This document shows, one piece after another, positions 52,032-60,619 of a stretch of 64,000 nucleotides of DNA. The notes under the pieces were generated by a model. That model made no database searches. It worked only from the letters and a program-made list of their open reading frames with translations, and had not been told where the DNA came from. A program made the translations under genes and the position numbers. Numbering within the stretch: position 1 is the stretch's first letter; each line of letters begins with the position of its first letter. Origin of the DNA: Clostridia bacterium (lineage in GTDB: Bacteria > Bacillota > Clostridia > Christensenellales > Aristaeellaceae); NCBI GenBank assembly GCA_017534885.1, contig JAFXVR010000026.1, positions 1-64,000 on the forward strand, read 5' to 3'.

Positions 52032-53150
52032 TCAGGCGGTTTCGCGGTTCTTCTGGCAAAGGCAGGCCTGGGCCATGACCGCCAGCGCGCCGGCCATCAT
52101 CAGCCAGGGCACCAGGCTGATCTCCCAGTCCGGCACGGTGAAGGACAGCACGATCAGCACGGCGGCGCAGACCAGCACACAGGCCGCCTGCACCAGGGGT
52201 TTCCTGCCGCGGCGGTTCCTGAGGCTCAGCAGCGCCCAGACGCAGAGCAGGGCTTCCGCGCCGGCTGAGATCCGCAGCCAGGGCCAGGACCAGGGCTTCT
52301 CAAAGGCGAACTCCACAAAGATGACGACCACCGTGCCCAGCACCAGCACGGCCAGCCGCTGCCAGCGCCACAGGCTCTTGTCGTCCCGGATGAACCGCAG
52401 CAGGCACACGCCCAGCATGACAATGACAGCCAGCAGCTGCGTCAGGCGGATGAAATCGTTGTGGAAGGCCACGCAGTCGTCCCGGCGGAGCTGCTCCAGC
52501 AGCACCTGGCTGGCGCCCAGCAGGGTCAGGAAGATTTCGGTCAGGCTGCCGGCGCGCAGCTTTTTCCCCCGGAGGATCAGGCAGACGGCCAGCAGGGCCA
52601 GCGCCGCCATGCACTCCCAGGCGAAAACAGCCAGATACCACTCCTGCCAGTACTCGTCCGCGTAGGTGCAGATGGCCACCGGGAAGAAGCGCCAGGCCTC
52701 GTCCTCGATCAGCACGCCGATGCCCTGCCCGTTGAAATACTCGGCGGCGCGGCCAAAGGCGAGGGCCAGACAGGCCCCGGGCACCAGCGCGTCCATGATC
52801 CGGCCCGTGGAGAGCTTCGCCCTGCGGGCATAGAGCCACAGGGCCAGCAGCGCGCCCAGCACCGCGCCGTAGAGGGTATAACCGCCCACCCAGAAGCGCC
52901 AGAAGATGCTAAAGCCCTCCGCGTAGGGCTCGGTGCGGCCGAAGTTGGCGATGCTCCACACCAGGTGTCCGCCGATCATCGCGGCGGGAACCGTGATCAG
53001 GAAGAGGGTCAGCACCCGGTCAGCGCCCAGCTTCTTCCGCTCCAGAAACAGCGTCAGCACCAGCGCCAGCACCGCGCCCCCGGCCATGAGCAGGCTGTAG
53101 GGTGTGACCGACAGGCTACCCAGCGTCAGCACCGAATTCATCTCAACCAT
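52032..53150 (-). CDS. Lgt-like membrane protein with altered signature
   Basis: A 372-residue polytopic protein with about ten hydrophobic segments. VGGYTLYGAVLGALLALWLY and LAFGRAAEYFNGQGIGV match the layout of prolipoprotein diacylglyceryl transferase (Lgt), but the signature GRxGNFxNxE is changed: GRAAEYFNGQ lacks the conserved Gly-Asn. It is about 100 residues longer than usual Lgt. I would not call it a working Lgt without further evidence. ATG 53150 lies one base after the stop of a 31-residue membrane peptide gene. Confidence 0.65.
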   Translation of the reverse strand: MVEMNSVLTLGSLSVTPYSLLMAGGAVLALVLTLFLERKKLGADRVLTLFLITVPAAMIGGHLVWSIANFGRTEPYAEGFSIFWRFWVGGYTLYGAVLGALLALWLYARRAKLSTGRIMDALVPGACLALAFGRAAEYFNGQGIGVLIEDEAWRFFPVAICTYADEYWQEWYLAVFAWECMAALALLAVCLILRGKKLRAGSLTEIFLTLLGASQVLLEQLRRDDCVAFHNDFIRLTQLLAVIVMLGVCLLRFIRDDKSLWRWQRLAVLVLGTVVVIFVEFAFEKPWSWPWLRISAGAEALLCVWALLSLRNRRGRKPLVQAACVLVCAAVLIVLSFTVPDWEISLVPWLMMAGALAVMAQACLCQKNRETA

Positions 53151-53151
53151 G

Positions 53152-53247
53152 TCAGATCACCCCCGAAAACAGGTAAGAGGAGGGCATCAGCAGCACCACA
53201 GCCGCAATGGCCGCAAGAATCAGCAGGATCTTCAGCGCAGTTTTCAT
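53152..53247 (-). CDS. 31-residue single-pass membrane peptide
   Basis: A small gene with GGAGGT nine bases before its ATG. The product is MKTALKILLILAAIAAVVLL followed by a short tail ending SGVI, one clear membrane helix with a positive N-terminus. Its stop is one base from the Lgt-like gene start, so the two are translated together. A small regulatory subunit is possible. Confidence 0.55.
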   Translation of the reverse strand: MKTALKILLILAAIAAVVLLMPSSYLFSGVI

Positions 53248-53263
53248 ATCAATGATACCTCCA

Positions 53264-54430
53264 TCAGCCGAGCACTGCCATGCGCAGCCGGCGTACAGCC
53301 TCCGGGATCTGTGCCCGGGGGCAGCCAAAGTTGAAGCGGATAAAGCCTTCGCCGCTGTCCTCCCCGAAGAAGGTGCCGCCGGTGAAGGCAACCTTCGCTG
53401 CCTCGCAGCGCCTCGTGAGGGCCTCAGTGGACAGACGGTAGGCGTTCAGGTCGATCCAGGCCAGGTAGGTAGCGTCGATGGGCGTCAGGATGGCCGAGGG
53501 CAGGGCCTCCCGCAGACAGGCGGCCAAGGTCAGCCGATTGCCGTCCAGGTAGGCCAGCAGGCCGTCCAGCCAGGCGTCCCCGTGCTGATAGGCGGCACGG
53601 GTGGCCTCCAGGGCGAAGAGGTTCCCGCTCATCACGCCCGAGGCCTCGATTTCCGCCTGGAAAGCCAGCCGCAGCCGGCGGTCGGCGCAGAGGCAGCTGG
53701 CCTGCTGCAGTCCGGCCAGGTTGAAGGTCTTGCTGGCGGCGCACAGGCTCAGGGCGTTCTCCCGCTGCAGGGAGAGCAGGGGTACAAAGACGTTGGGCGC
53801 GTAGACAAAGTCCGCGTGAATCTCATCGGACACCAGAGGCACCCGGTAGCGGTTCAGCACCTCCAGCAGGGCGTACAGCTCCCACTCGGCCCAGACCCTC
53901 GAGACGGGATTGTGGGGGGAGCAAAGGAGCATCAGCCGGGCGCCGGCCTGGCAGCAGCGCTCCACCGCCGCCAGATCCATGTGATACCGGCCCGCCGCGT
54001 CCCGCTGCAGCGGCGCATCCATCAGCGTGCGCCGGGTCACCTCTACCGACTGGTGGAAGGGCCCGTACACCGGGCTCTGGATGATGACCCCGTCCCCCGG
54101 CGCGGTCAGGGCGCGGATGGCGGCCTTCAGCCCCGTGACCACACAGGGCAGGGCGGTCACGTCCTCCGCCTGCATCTCCAGACCGTGCCGGCGCTTCCAG
54201 AAGTCCAGCAAAGCCTGCGTGTCGTCCGGCATGGTCACGGTATAGCCGTAGGCCGGGTGCGCGGCCCGCCTGAGCAGGGCTTCCGTCACCTCCGTGGGCG
54301 ACATGAAGTCCATGTCCGCCACCCACATGGGCAGGGTGTCCGCGCCGTGCTCGGCCCGGCAGAGATCCCACTTCAGCGAGCGGGTGCCCATCCGGTACAG
54401 TCCGGCGTCGAAAAATGCCTGGTCATACAT
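53264..54430 (-). CDS. MalY/PatB-type PLP-dependent C-S lyase or aminotransferase
   Basis: A 388-residue fold-type I PLP enzyme of the MalY/PatB group, which cleaves cystathionine or related C-S compounds. The family start is visible in LPMWVADMDF. The PLP Lys is in AASKTFNLAGLQ, and cofactor-contacting residues lie in VSDEIHADF and CSPHNPVSRVW. The C-terminal Arg region FIRFNFGCPR binds the carboxylate. It overlaps the methyltransferase gene by eight bases. Confidence 0.88.
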   Translation of the reverse strand: MYDQAFFDAGLYRMGTRSLKWDLCRAEHGADTLPMWVADMDFMSPTEVTEALLRRAAHPAYGYTVTMPDDTQALLDFWKRRHGLEMQAEDVTALPCVVTGLKAAIRALTAPGDGVIIQSPVYGPFHQSVEVTRRTLMDAPLQRDAAGRYHMDLAAVERCCQAGARLMLLCSPHNPVSRVWAEWELYALLEVLNRYRVPLVSDEIHADFVYAPNVFVPLLSLQRENALSLCAASKTFNLAGLQQASCLCADRRLRLAFQAEIEASGVMSGNLFALEATRAAYQHGDAWLDGLLAYLDGNRLTLAACLREALPSAILTPIDATYLAWIDLNAYRLSTEALTRRCEAAKVAFTGGTFFGEDSGEGFIRFNFGCPRAQIPEAVRRLRMAVLG

Positions 54431-55088
54431 GTCTGTCGGTTGAAGGAAGGCTTTCCGCCTCCTCCGTCCTCCCTGTCAATTCTTGCGCCGCCTCCGCGAG
54501 GGGTTCCCGGGCGCGCAGCACCCAGAAGCCCTTGTCCCGCGCGACGCGCTCCACATCCCCGCAGAGGGTGCGCAGGTGCTTCTGGCAGCTCTCCGCGCCC
54601 TGCTGCTTGCGGATGACCACATACAGTTCCCCACCCGGCTTCAGGGCACGGACGGCCTCCGCCAACAGCCGGTACACCACCTGCTTGCCGGCCCGGATGG
54701 GGGGGTTGGTGGCCACGGTGTCGAAGCGCTGCCCCGCGAAGGCCGCCAGCCCGTCGCTCTCCTCACAGCGGACGCTGACGCCGTTGCGCGCGGCGTTCTC
54801 CCAGGCGAGGCTCAGGGCGCGCAGGTTGACATCACCCATGCAGACCTTTGCCTCCGGATACGCCTTCGCGATGCTGACGCCCACGGCGCCCCAGCCGCAG
54901 CCCAGGTCGAGCACATCGCCGGACAGGGGCGGCAGGGCTTCCAGCAGCAGGCGTGTGCCCTCGTCCATCTCCCCCCGGGAAAAGACGCCGCTGTCCGTCT
55001 CAAAGGTCAGCGATGCGCCCCGGTAGCTGAAATGACACTCGGCAGGCCTGGAGGCGCTCTCCGGCTCCCGGGCAAAGTATTGCTGCAT
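54423..55088 (-). CDS. RsmC-like class I methyltransferase
   Basis: A 221-residue SAM-dependent methyltransferase. Motif I is VLDLGCGWGAVG, and the acidic motif II follows in CMGDVN. The catalytic TNPPIRAG is the NPP motif of RsmC-type guanine-N2 methylases of rRNA. The N-terminal half of E. coli RsmC is absent, as in Bacillus YbxB-type proteins. ATG 55088 overlaps the pseudouridine synthase stop by one base. The target is probably 16S rRNA; this is inferred from family and neighbour. Confidence 0.85.
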   Translation of the reverse strand: MQQYFAREPESASRPAECHFSYRGASLTFETDSGVFSRGEMDEGTRLLLEALPPLSGDVLDLGCGWGAVGVSIAKAYPEAKVCMGDVNLRALSLAWENAARNGVSVRCEESDGLAAFAGQRFDTVATNPPIRAGKQVVYRLLAEAVRALKPGGELYVVIRKQQGAESCQKHLRTLCGDVERVARDKGFWVLRAREPLAEAAQELTGRTEEAESLPSTDRHV

Positions 55089-55819
55089 CACCTTTCCGCC
55101 TCCATTCCCACAGCGCGCCGCACCTCCGCCAGCTCTTCTCCGGTCAGCTCCCGCCATTGTCCCGCGGTTAGATCTTCCGGCAGGGTCAGCGGGCCGAAGC
55201 GCTCCCGGCGCAGGGTCAGAACCGTGCGCCCCACGGCTTCAAACATGCGTTTGACCTGGTGAAAGCGCCCTTCATGTACTGTAACTCTTGCCAGGGCGCG
55301 GGCTTCGCCGCTCTCAAGGATATCCAGCGCGGCCGGGGCGGCCACGAAGTCCCCCAGGTTCAGCCCGGCGGCAAAGGCTTCGATGTGCGCGGCGGTCAGG
55401 GGGCCATCCACCTCCGCCAGGTAAACCTTGTCCACATACCGGGCGGGGGAGAGCAGCCGGTGGGCCATTTCCCCGTCCGTGGTCAGCAGCAGCAGGCCGG
55501 TCGTGTCCTTGTCCAGCCGCCCCACGGGCATGCAGCCCAGACTGGTGAAGGCCGGCGGCAGCAGGCTCATCACGGTCTCCTGACGGCTGTCCCGGGCGGC
55601 GGTCAGCACCCCGGCGGGCTTGTTCAGCAGGATATGCCTTTCCTGCCGGGTGTCCACCGCCTGTCCGCTGACGGCCACCGCCGCGTCCTCCCGGATCTGC
55701 GAGCCCGGGTCGCGGAGGGTCTGTCCGTCCACCGCCACCGCGCCGGAGCGGATCAGCCGCTGCACCTGCGTCCGGCTGCCCAGACCGACGGTCACCAGCA
55801 GGCGGTCCAGCCGCATCAC
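55088..55819 (-). CDS. 16S/23S rRNA pseudouridine synthase (RsuA/RluB family)
   Basis: A 243-residue pseudouridine synthase. The S4 RNA-binding domain is at the N-terminus (MRLDRLLVTVGLGSRTQVQR). The catalytic Asp is in GRLDKDTTGLLLLT near residue 105, followed by the RsuA-type VHEGRFHQVKRMF. The precise uridine target (RsuA or RluB/E/F) cannot be assigned by eye. It overlaps its upstream neighbour by four bases and its downstream one by one. Confidence 0.92.
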   Translation of the reverse strand: MMRLDRLLVTVGLGSRTQVQRLIRSGAVAVDGQTLRDPGSQIREDAAVAVSGQAVDTRQERHILLNKPAGVLTAARDSRQETVMSLLPPAFTSLGCMPVGRLDKDTTGLLLLTTDGEMAHRLLSPARYVDKVYLAEVDGPLTAAHIEAFAAGLNLGDFVAAPAALDILESGEARALARVTVHEGRFHQVKRMFEAVGRTVLTLRRERFGPLTLPEDLTAGQWRELTGEELAEVRRAVGMEAER

Positions 55820-56661
55820 TCCCGGCCCTCCCAGCAGCCGTGCACATAGCAGGCTGTGATGAGGGACTTCAGGGGAATCAGCGGCAGGAGCAGCACCACG
55901 AAGGCCACGCCCACCAGTATCACCCGGCTGCCGGGCCGGGGTATGCTCTGGGCTGAGCGCCCCAGGCTGCTGATGCTCTCGCCCAGGATGGGCAGGAGCT
56001 GCATCACATAGCTGACGACGGTCACCGCCGTGGCCGCCACAAAGGGCACAAAGGCCAACAGACCCGCCAGCCAGGACAGGATCACGCCGCCCCGGTGACC
56101 CTTCAGGAAGCGCCTGTCGCTCAGAGCCAGCTCATGCCGGCGGCCGGAGTGGAAGGCCAGGCCGAAGAAGAAGGGCAGGGTGAAGCACAGGTAGATCAGC
56201 AGGGCGGGCAGGAGGCCGCTGGTGAAGTCGCCGCCGCCCAGATCCATGATCCAGCGCATGGCCGTGAAGATATCCGTATCGCCGGTATACATATAGTAGG
56301 CGAAGGCGGTCACCCCGATGAAGGGCAGCAGCCACAGCAGCAGGAAGGGGATCATCTTCAGGCCGCGCACCACGTCCCGGCCCCAGTCCGGGCCGATCAG
56401 CAGCCGCTTGGCGAAGAGCCGCCCGCCCCGGATGGCGGTCTGCATGACAGCTGCCGCCCGCTGACGCGCCGGGAGCACCAGCAGCACCCAAAGGGGCAGG
56501 CAGAGCAGCACGCCCCAGCGCAGGGAGGCGTCCGCCAGGCAGAGCAGCGGGCACAGGGCGATCAGCCGCACTGCCACCTGCAGCAGCATGAAGAGCAGCA
56601 TGTCGCCCGGATGCGCCCTGTACAGCGCCCAGGCCTCTTTCATCGCACGTCTGACTGTCAT
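55816..56661 (-). CDS. Polytopic membrane protein of unknown function
   Basis: A 281-residue protein with about six membrane segments. The first 30 residues are basic and helical, then hydrophobic pairs alternate with short loops; LGRSAQSIPRPGSR is a charged loop before the last helix. I do not recognise the family with confidence; the layout recalls DUF975-like proteins. ATG 56661 has AGAGGTGG upstream. It is the first gene of a minus-strand cluster with a promoter at 56700-56728. Confidence 0.6.
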   Translation of the reverse strand: MTVRRAMKEAWALYRAHPGDMLLFMLLQVAVRLIALCPLLCLADASLRWGVLLCLPLWVLLVLPARQRAAAVMQTAIRGGRLFAKRLLIGPDWGRDVVRGLKMIPFLLLWLLPFIGVTAFAYYMYTGDTDIFTAMRWIMDLGGGDFTSGLLPALLIYLCFTLPFFFGLAFHSGRRHELALSDRRFLKGHRGGVILSWLAGLLAFVPFVAATAVTVVSYVMQLLPILGESISSLGRSAQSIPRPGSRVILVGVAFVVLLLPLIPLKSLITACYVHGCWEGRE

Positions 56662-56699
56662 CCCCGCGCCACCTCTTTCCAACAGGTCTACAAAATCAG

Positions 56700-56728
56700 A
56701 TTATAGCGGATTGCCAGTTGATTTGCAA
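56700..56728 (-). promoter_or_regulatory. Promoter of the membrane protein-RsuA-RsmC-PatB cluster
   Basis: On the minus strand TTGCAA (56723-56728) and TATAAT (56700-56705) are 17 bp apart. The genes that follow overlap one another, so they form one operon. Confidence 0.7.
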
Positions 56729-56929
56729 GTGCGGGAATTGCCCGAAAACCGCCGCGCCTGCCTCAGTTATTGCCCGGCCGCACCGCGCCTGCGCCCGCCC
56801 GGCGGCGCTGCTCCCCGCGATTGTGAGATTCTCCCGGGCAGAAGGTGATTCCGGCAGGATTTTTTGGAATTTCGGCGAATTGGAAAGAGAGCCGGTTTCC
56901 GGCTGACATTGATGCGGAGGTGTAGCAAA

Positions 56930-57925
56930 ATGAAAAAGGCTTTGTCCCTGCTGCTGACGCTGGCGCTGGTGTGCGCCGCGATCGTTCTCCCGGTTTCCGC
57001 TGAGGAAGCCAAGACCCCGTCCCTGGCCATCGTGGTGGCCGGCAGCTTCGGCGACCGTTCCTTCTACGACAGCGCGAAGGAAGGCGGCGAGCAGCTGGAG
57101 AGCGAGTTCGGCACCAAGGTGCTGTACATCGAGTGCGGCGAGGACGCCTCCCGGTATCAGCGGGCGCTGAACGACGCTGCCAAAGAGTGCGACATTGTGG
57201 CCGCTGTGGGCTGGCAGTTCTATGACGCGCTGGACACCGTGCCGGACAACAACAAGGATACCAAGTTTGTCTTCATCGACAACGCGATGGATGAAATGCC
57301 TGACAACCTGATGTGCGTGACCTACGCCCAGAATGAGGGCTCCTTCCTGGCGGGCTATATCGGCGCGAAGCTCTCCGCCAACGCATCCATCGGCGCGGTG
57401 GGCGGCGAGGACGCCGACACCATCAACGACTTCCTGATCGGCTACGAGGCCGGCGCGAAGTACGCCAACCCCGACGCCAAGGTCAGCCGCCAGTATGCCA
57501 ACACCTATGAAGACCCCGCCAAGGGCAAGGAGTGCGCGCTGGCGCTGTACACCTCCGGCGCGGATGTGGTCTTCGCGGTGGCCGGCAAGACCGGCGAGGG
57601 CGTGTTCGAGGCCGCCAAGGAATACGGCAAGGGCGTCCTGGCCATCGGCGTGGACGGCGACCAGAAGTACATCAACCCGGACCTGATCATCTGCTCCATG
57701 GTCAAGAAGGTGGGCAAGTCCCTGTACGACATCGTCTCTGATCCCGACAGCTATTACAAGGGCGGCGAGGTCTGGAACGCCAACATGGCAACGGGCTACA
57801 TCGATGTGGTGTACGGCACCGAGGACATGCCCCAGCAGGCTTCCGACGAGCTGAAGGCCGAGGTCGAAGAGCTGAAGGCAAAGATCATCTCCGGCGAGAT
57901 CGTCGTCCCCTCTGCCTTTGAATAA
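56930..57925 (+). CDS. BMP family ABC transporter substrate-binding protein
   Basis: A 331-residue exported binding protein of the basic membrane protein (BmpA/PnrA) family, which typically binds purine nucleosides. MKKALSLLLTLALVCAAIVL is the start of the signal peptide, cut after VSA; no proper lipobox is present. Family motifs include GSFGDRSFYDSAKEGGEQL, VGWQFYDAL and FVFIDN. ATG 56930 is preceded by GCGGAGGTG. It is the first gene of a four-gene operon and feeds the ATPase/permeases downstream. Confidence 0.92.
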   Translation: MKKALSLLLTLALVCAAIVLPVSAEEAKTPSLAIVVAGSFGDRSFYDSAKEGGEQLESEFGTKVLYIECGEDASRYQRALNDAAKECDIVAAVGWQFYDALDTVPDNNKDTKFVFIDNAMDEMPDNLMCVTYAQNEGSFLAGYIGAKLSANASIGAVGGEDADTINDFLIGYEAGAKYANPDAKVSRQYANTYEDPAKGKECALALYTSGADVVFAVAGKTGEGVFEAAKEYGKGVLAIGVDGDQKYINPDLIICSMVKKVGKSLYDIVSDPDSYYKGGEVWNANMATGYIDVVYGTEDMPQQASDELKAEVEELKAKIISGEIVVPSAFE

Positions 57926-58013
57926 TCCCGCAAGCGTCGGGCAGCAGTGCGCACTCAGCCGTGCTGCTGCCCTTTGACGCTGAGCAATCTTGACAGCCAC
58001 AGGAGGCGATCCC

Positions 58014-59552
58014 TTGAGCCAGGCTGAAACGGTCATTTCCTTCCGGCACATCACCATGGCCTTCCCGGGGGTGGTGGCCAATGACGACGTGTCCCTCGAC
58101 ATCCGCAAGGGCGAGGTCTTTGCGCTGGTGGGCGAGAACGGCGCGGGCAAGTCCACCCTGATGAAGGTGCTCTACGGCATGAACGAGCCCACCGAAGGCG
58201 AGGTGTGGGTGCGCGGGCAGCAGGTGAGGCACTTCTCCCCGGCCAACGCCATCGGCATGGGCATCGGAATGGTGCATCAGCACTTCATGCTGGTGCCTTC
58301 CTTCACCGTGGCCCAGAATGTGGTGCTGGGCGACGAGCCCCGCAAGGGCCTGTTCTGCGATTTCGCCAAAGCCCGGCAGACCGTCGAAGACCTGGTGAAG
58401 GAATACGGCCTGAAGGTGGAGCCCGACGACCGCATTGAGGACATCAGCGTGGGTCTGCAGCAGCGCGTGGAGATCCTGAAAGCCCTGCGGCGCGGCGCGG
58501 ATATCCTGATCCTCGATGAGCCCACCGCCGTGCTGACCCCCCAGGAGACCGACGAGCTCTTCGCGGTCATCCGGCGGATCGTGGCGGAAAAGCAGATGAC
58601 CATCATCATCATCACCCACAAGCTGGGGGAGGTCATGGCCATCTCCGACCGGGTGGGCGTGATGCGCGCCGGCAAGCTGGTGGGCGTGTGTGAGACCGCC
58701 GATGTCAGCGAGCGCATCCTGGCCTCCATGATGGTGGGCAAGGAAGTGCTGCTGGACGCCATTGAGCGCGCGGATTCCGGCGAGGATGGAGTGGCCATCG
58801 AGGTGGAGGGCCTGCGCGTGCGGGATTCCCGGGGTCTGGAGGCGGTGCGCGGCGTGTCGCTGACGGTGCGGCGCGGGGAGATACTGGGCATCGCCGGCGT
58901 GGAGGGCAATGGCCAGAGCGAGCTGCTGGAAGCCATCACCGGCCTGCGGCCCATTGAGAGCGGCAGGGTGTCCATCCTGGGCAAGCGGGCGGACGGCCTG
59001 TCCCCCAAAGCCATCCGCGCCCTGGGCCTCTCCCATGTGCCCGAGGACCGCATCGCCACCGGCGTGTCCGTCAAGGCGGACGTGACCGACAACCTGATTG
59101 TGGGCAAGGAGCGCCGGCGGGAGTTTTCCGCCCTGGGCATCCACATGAAGCGCGGGCCGATCCGGGAGTACGCCAAGAAGGTCTTCGAGCGCTTTGACAT
59201 CCGGGCAGCGGGCCTGGACACGGCGGTGGGCTCCATGTCCGGCGGCAACATGCAGAAGGTGGTGGTAGCCCGGGAGTTCTCCTTCGACACGCCCGTGCTG
59301 ATCATCTCCCAGCCCACCCGCGGCGTGGACATCGGCGCCATGGACTTCATCCATCAGCAGATTGTGGAAAAGCGCAACGCGGGCTGCGCCATCCTGCTGG
59401 TCAGCGCTGACCTGGACGAGCTCTACCGCCTCTCCGACCGGATGGTGACCATCTATGAGGGCGAGATCACGGGCGAGTTCAAGCCCGAGGACATTCCCAA
59501 GACGGAGATCAGCTACTACATGACCGGCGGCAGAAAGGAGGCGCGCGCATGA
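58014..59552 (+). CDS. BMP-type (nucleoside) ABC transporter ATPase, double domain
   Basis: A 512-residue ATPase with two nucleotide-binding domains, as in NupA/YufO or RbsA. The first has GENGAGKST and ILILDEPTAVLTPQETDEL. The second has a degenerate Walker A, GVEGNGQSEL, and the signature SMSGGNMQK, usual for the group. I set the start at TTG 58014 because AGGAGG sits eight bases upstream. It overlaps the permease gene by four bases. Confidence 0.93.
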   Translation: MSQAETVISFRHITMAFPGVVANDDVSLDIRKGEVFALVGENGAGKSTLMKVLYGMNEPTEGEVWVRGQQVRHFSPANAIGMGIGMVHQHFMLVPSFTVAQNVVLGDEPRKGLFCDFAKARQTVEDLVKEYGLKVEPDDRIEDISVGLQQRVEILKALRRGADILILDEPTAVLTPQETDELFAVIRRIVAEKQMTIIIITHKLGEVMAISDRVGVMRAGKLVGVCETADVSERILASMMVGKEVLLDAIERADSGEDGVAIEVEGLRVRDSRGLEAVRGVSLTVRRGEILGIAGVEGNGQSELLEAITGLRPIESGRVSILGKRADGLSPKAIRALGLSHVPEDRIATGVSVKADVTDNLIVGKERRREFSALGIHMKRGPIREYAKKVFERFDIRAAGLDTAVGSMSGGNMQKVVVAREFSFDTPVLIISQPTRGVDIGAMDFIHQQIVEKRNAGCAILLVSADLDELYRLSDRMVTIYEGEITGEFKPEDIPKTEISYYMTGGRKEARA

Positions 59553-60619
59553 AGCAGGTGAGGAAGCAATACCTGGTCAGCCTGGGCCTGAGCGTGCTGA
59601 TCGCCATGCTGCTGGGCGCGGCGCTGATGCTCCTGACTGGGCACAACCCGATCGAAGCCTACGGCATCATGTTCTCCGGCGCGCTGGGCAGCATGACCGA
59701 CCTGGGCGACACCCTCTACAAGTCGACGCAGCTGGCGATCACGGGTCTGGCCACGGCGGTGGCCTCCCAGTCGGGCATCTTCAACGTGGGCGGCGAGGGC
59801 CAGATGTACCTGGGCGCTTTGGCCTCCGCGTGGCTGGGCGCGCTGCTCAAGGGCACGTCCCCCTGGCTGGCCATCCCGGCCTGTCTGTGCATCGCGGGTT
59901 TGGCGGGCGCGCTCTGGGCGCTGATCCCCGCCCTGCTCAAGGTCAAGCTGAAGATCAACGAGGTCATCACCACCATCCTGATGAACACCATCGCCCTGAA
60001 ATTCTGCTCCTACATGTCCAACGGCCCGCTGAAGACCACGGAGCGGGGCATCAACCAGGGCACCCAGTCCATCAGCAAGGCCTTCCGCTTCGCCTCCATC
60101 GATCTGTTCAGCGGCTCCAACCTCACCACGGCGGTGGTTCTCATTGTCTTCATCATCCTCCTGGTCTGGTATATGATGAACCGCACCACCACCGGCTTTG
60201 AGATGAAGCTGACAGGCCAGAACGAGTCTTTCGCCCGCTTTTCCGGCCTGAGCGCCGCGCGGCTCGCCGTCCTCGGCATGCTGATTTCCGGCGCGATGTG
60301 CGGCCTGCTGGGCATGTTTGAGACCTTCGGCGTACAGCGGAGGTTCCGTATGGATTTCTCCAGCGAGTTCTACTTCGACGGCATGCTGGTGGCCATGATC
60401 ATGCAGTACAAGCCCCTGGGCATTGTGCTGATGAGCTTCTTCTTTGGCATCCTGATGACCGGCGGGCAGCGGATGCAGTACATCGGCGTTTCCTCCGAGC
60501 TGGTGGAAATCATCCAGTCCTTCATCATTTTCCTGATGGCGGCGGAATCCGGCCTGCTGGGCAAGGTCAGCCGCGCGCTGACAGGCGGGGCGGCTAAGAA
60601 ACAGGAGGTGAAGACCTGA
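59549..60619 (+). CDS. BMP-type (nucleoside) ABC transporter permease
   Basis: A 356-residue permease with about nine hydrophobic segments, similar in layout to NupB/YufP. FNVGGEGQMYLGALASAW is the characteristic loop, and KINEVITTILMNTIAL follows it. AKFSGLSAARL-like FARFSGLSAARLAVLG and GMLVAMIMQYKPLGIVL are in the C-terminal half. It overlaps the ATPase gene by four bases and the next permease by one (TGATG). Confidence 0.92.
   Translation: MKQVRKQYLVSLGLSVLIAMLLGAALMLLTGHNPIEAYGIMFSGALGSMTDLGDTLYKSTQLAITGLATAVASQSGIFNVGGEGQMYLGALASAWLGALLKGTSPWLAIPACLCIAGLAGALWALIPALLKVKLKINEVITTILMNTIALKFCSYMSNGPLKTTERGINQGTQSISKAFRFASIDLFSGSNLTTAVVLIVFIILLVWYMMNRTTTGFEMKLTGQNESFARFSGLSAARLAVLGMLISGAMCGLLGMFETFGVQRRFRMDFSSEFYFDGMLVAMIMQYKPLGIVLMSFFFGILMTGGQRMQYIGVSSELVEIIQSFIIFLMAAESGLLGKVSRALTGGAAKKQEVKT

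Noticed and set aside
52032..53150. Annotation as functional Lgt
   Set aside because: The signature GRxGNFxNxE is changed and the protein is about 100 residues too long, so only 'Lgt-like' is supported.
56730..56929. Purine riboswitch in front of the BMP-type transporter
   Set aside because: I could not find the conserved purine-riboswitch core loops; the stretch has only GC-rich sequence and a small GCCGG/CCGGC stem.
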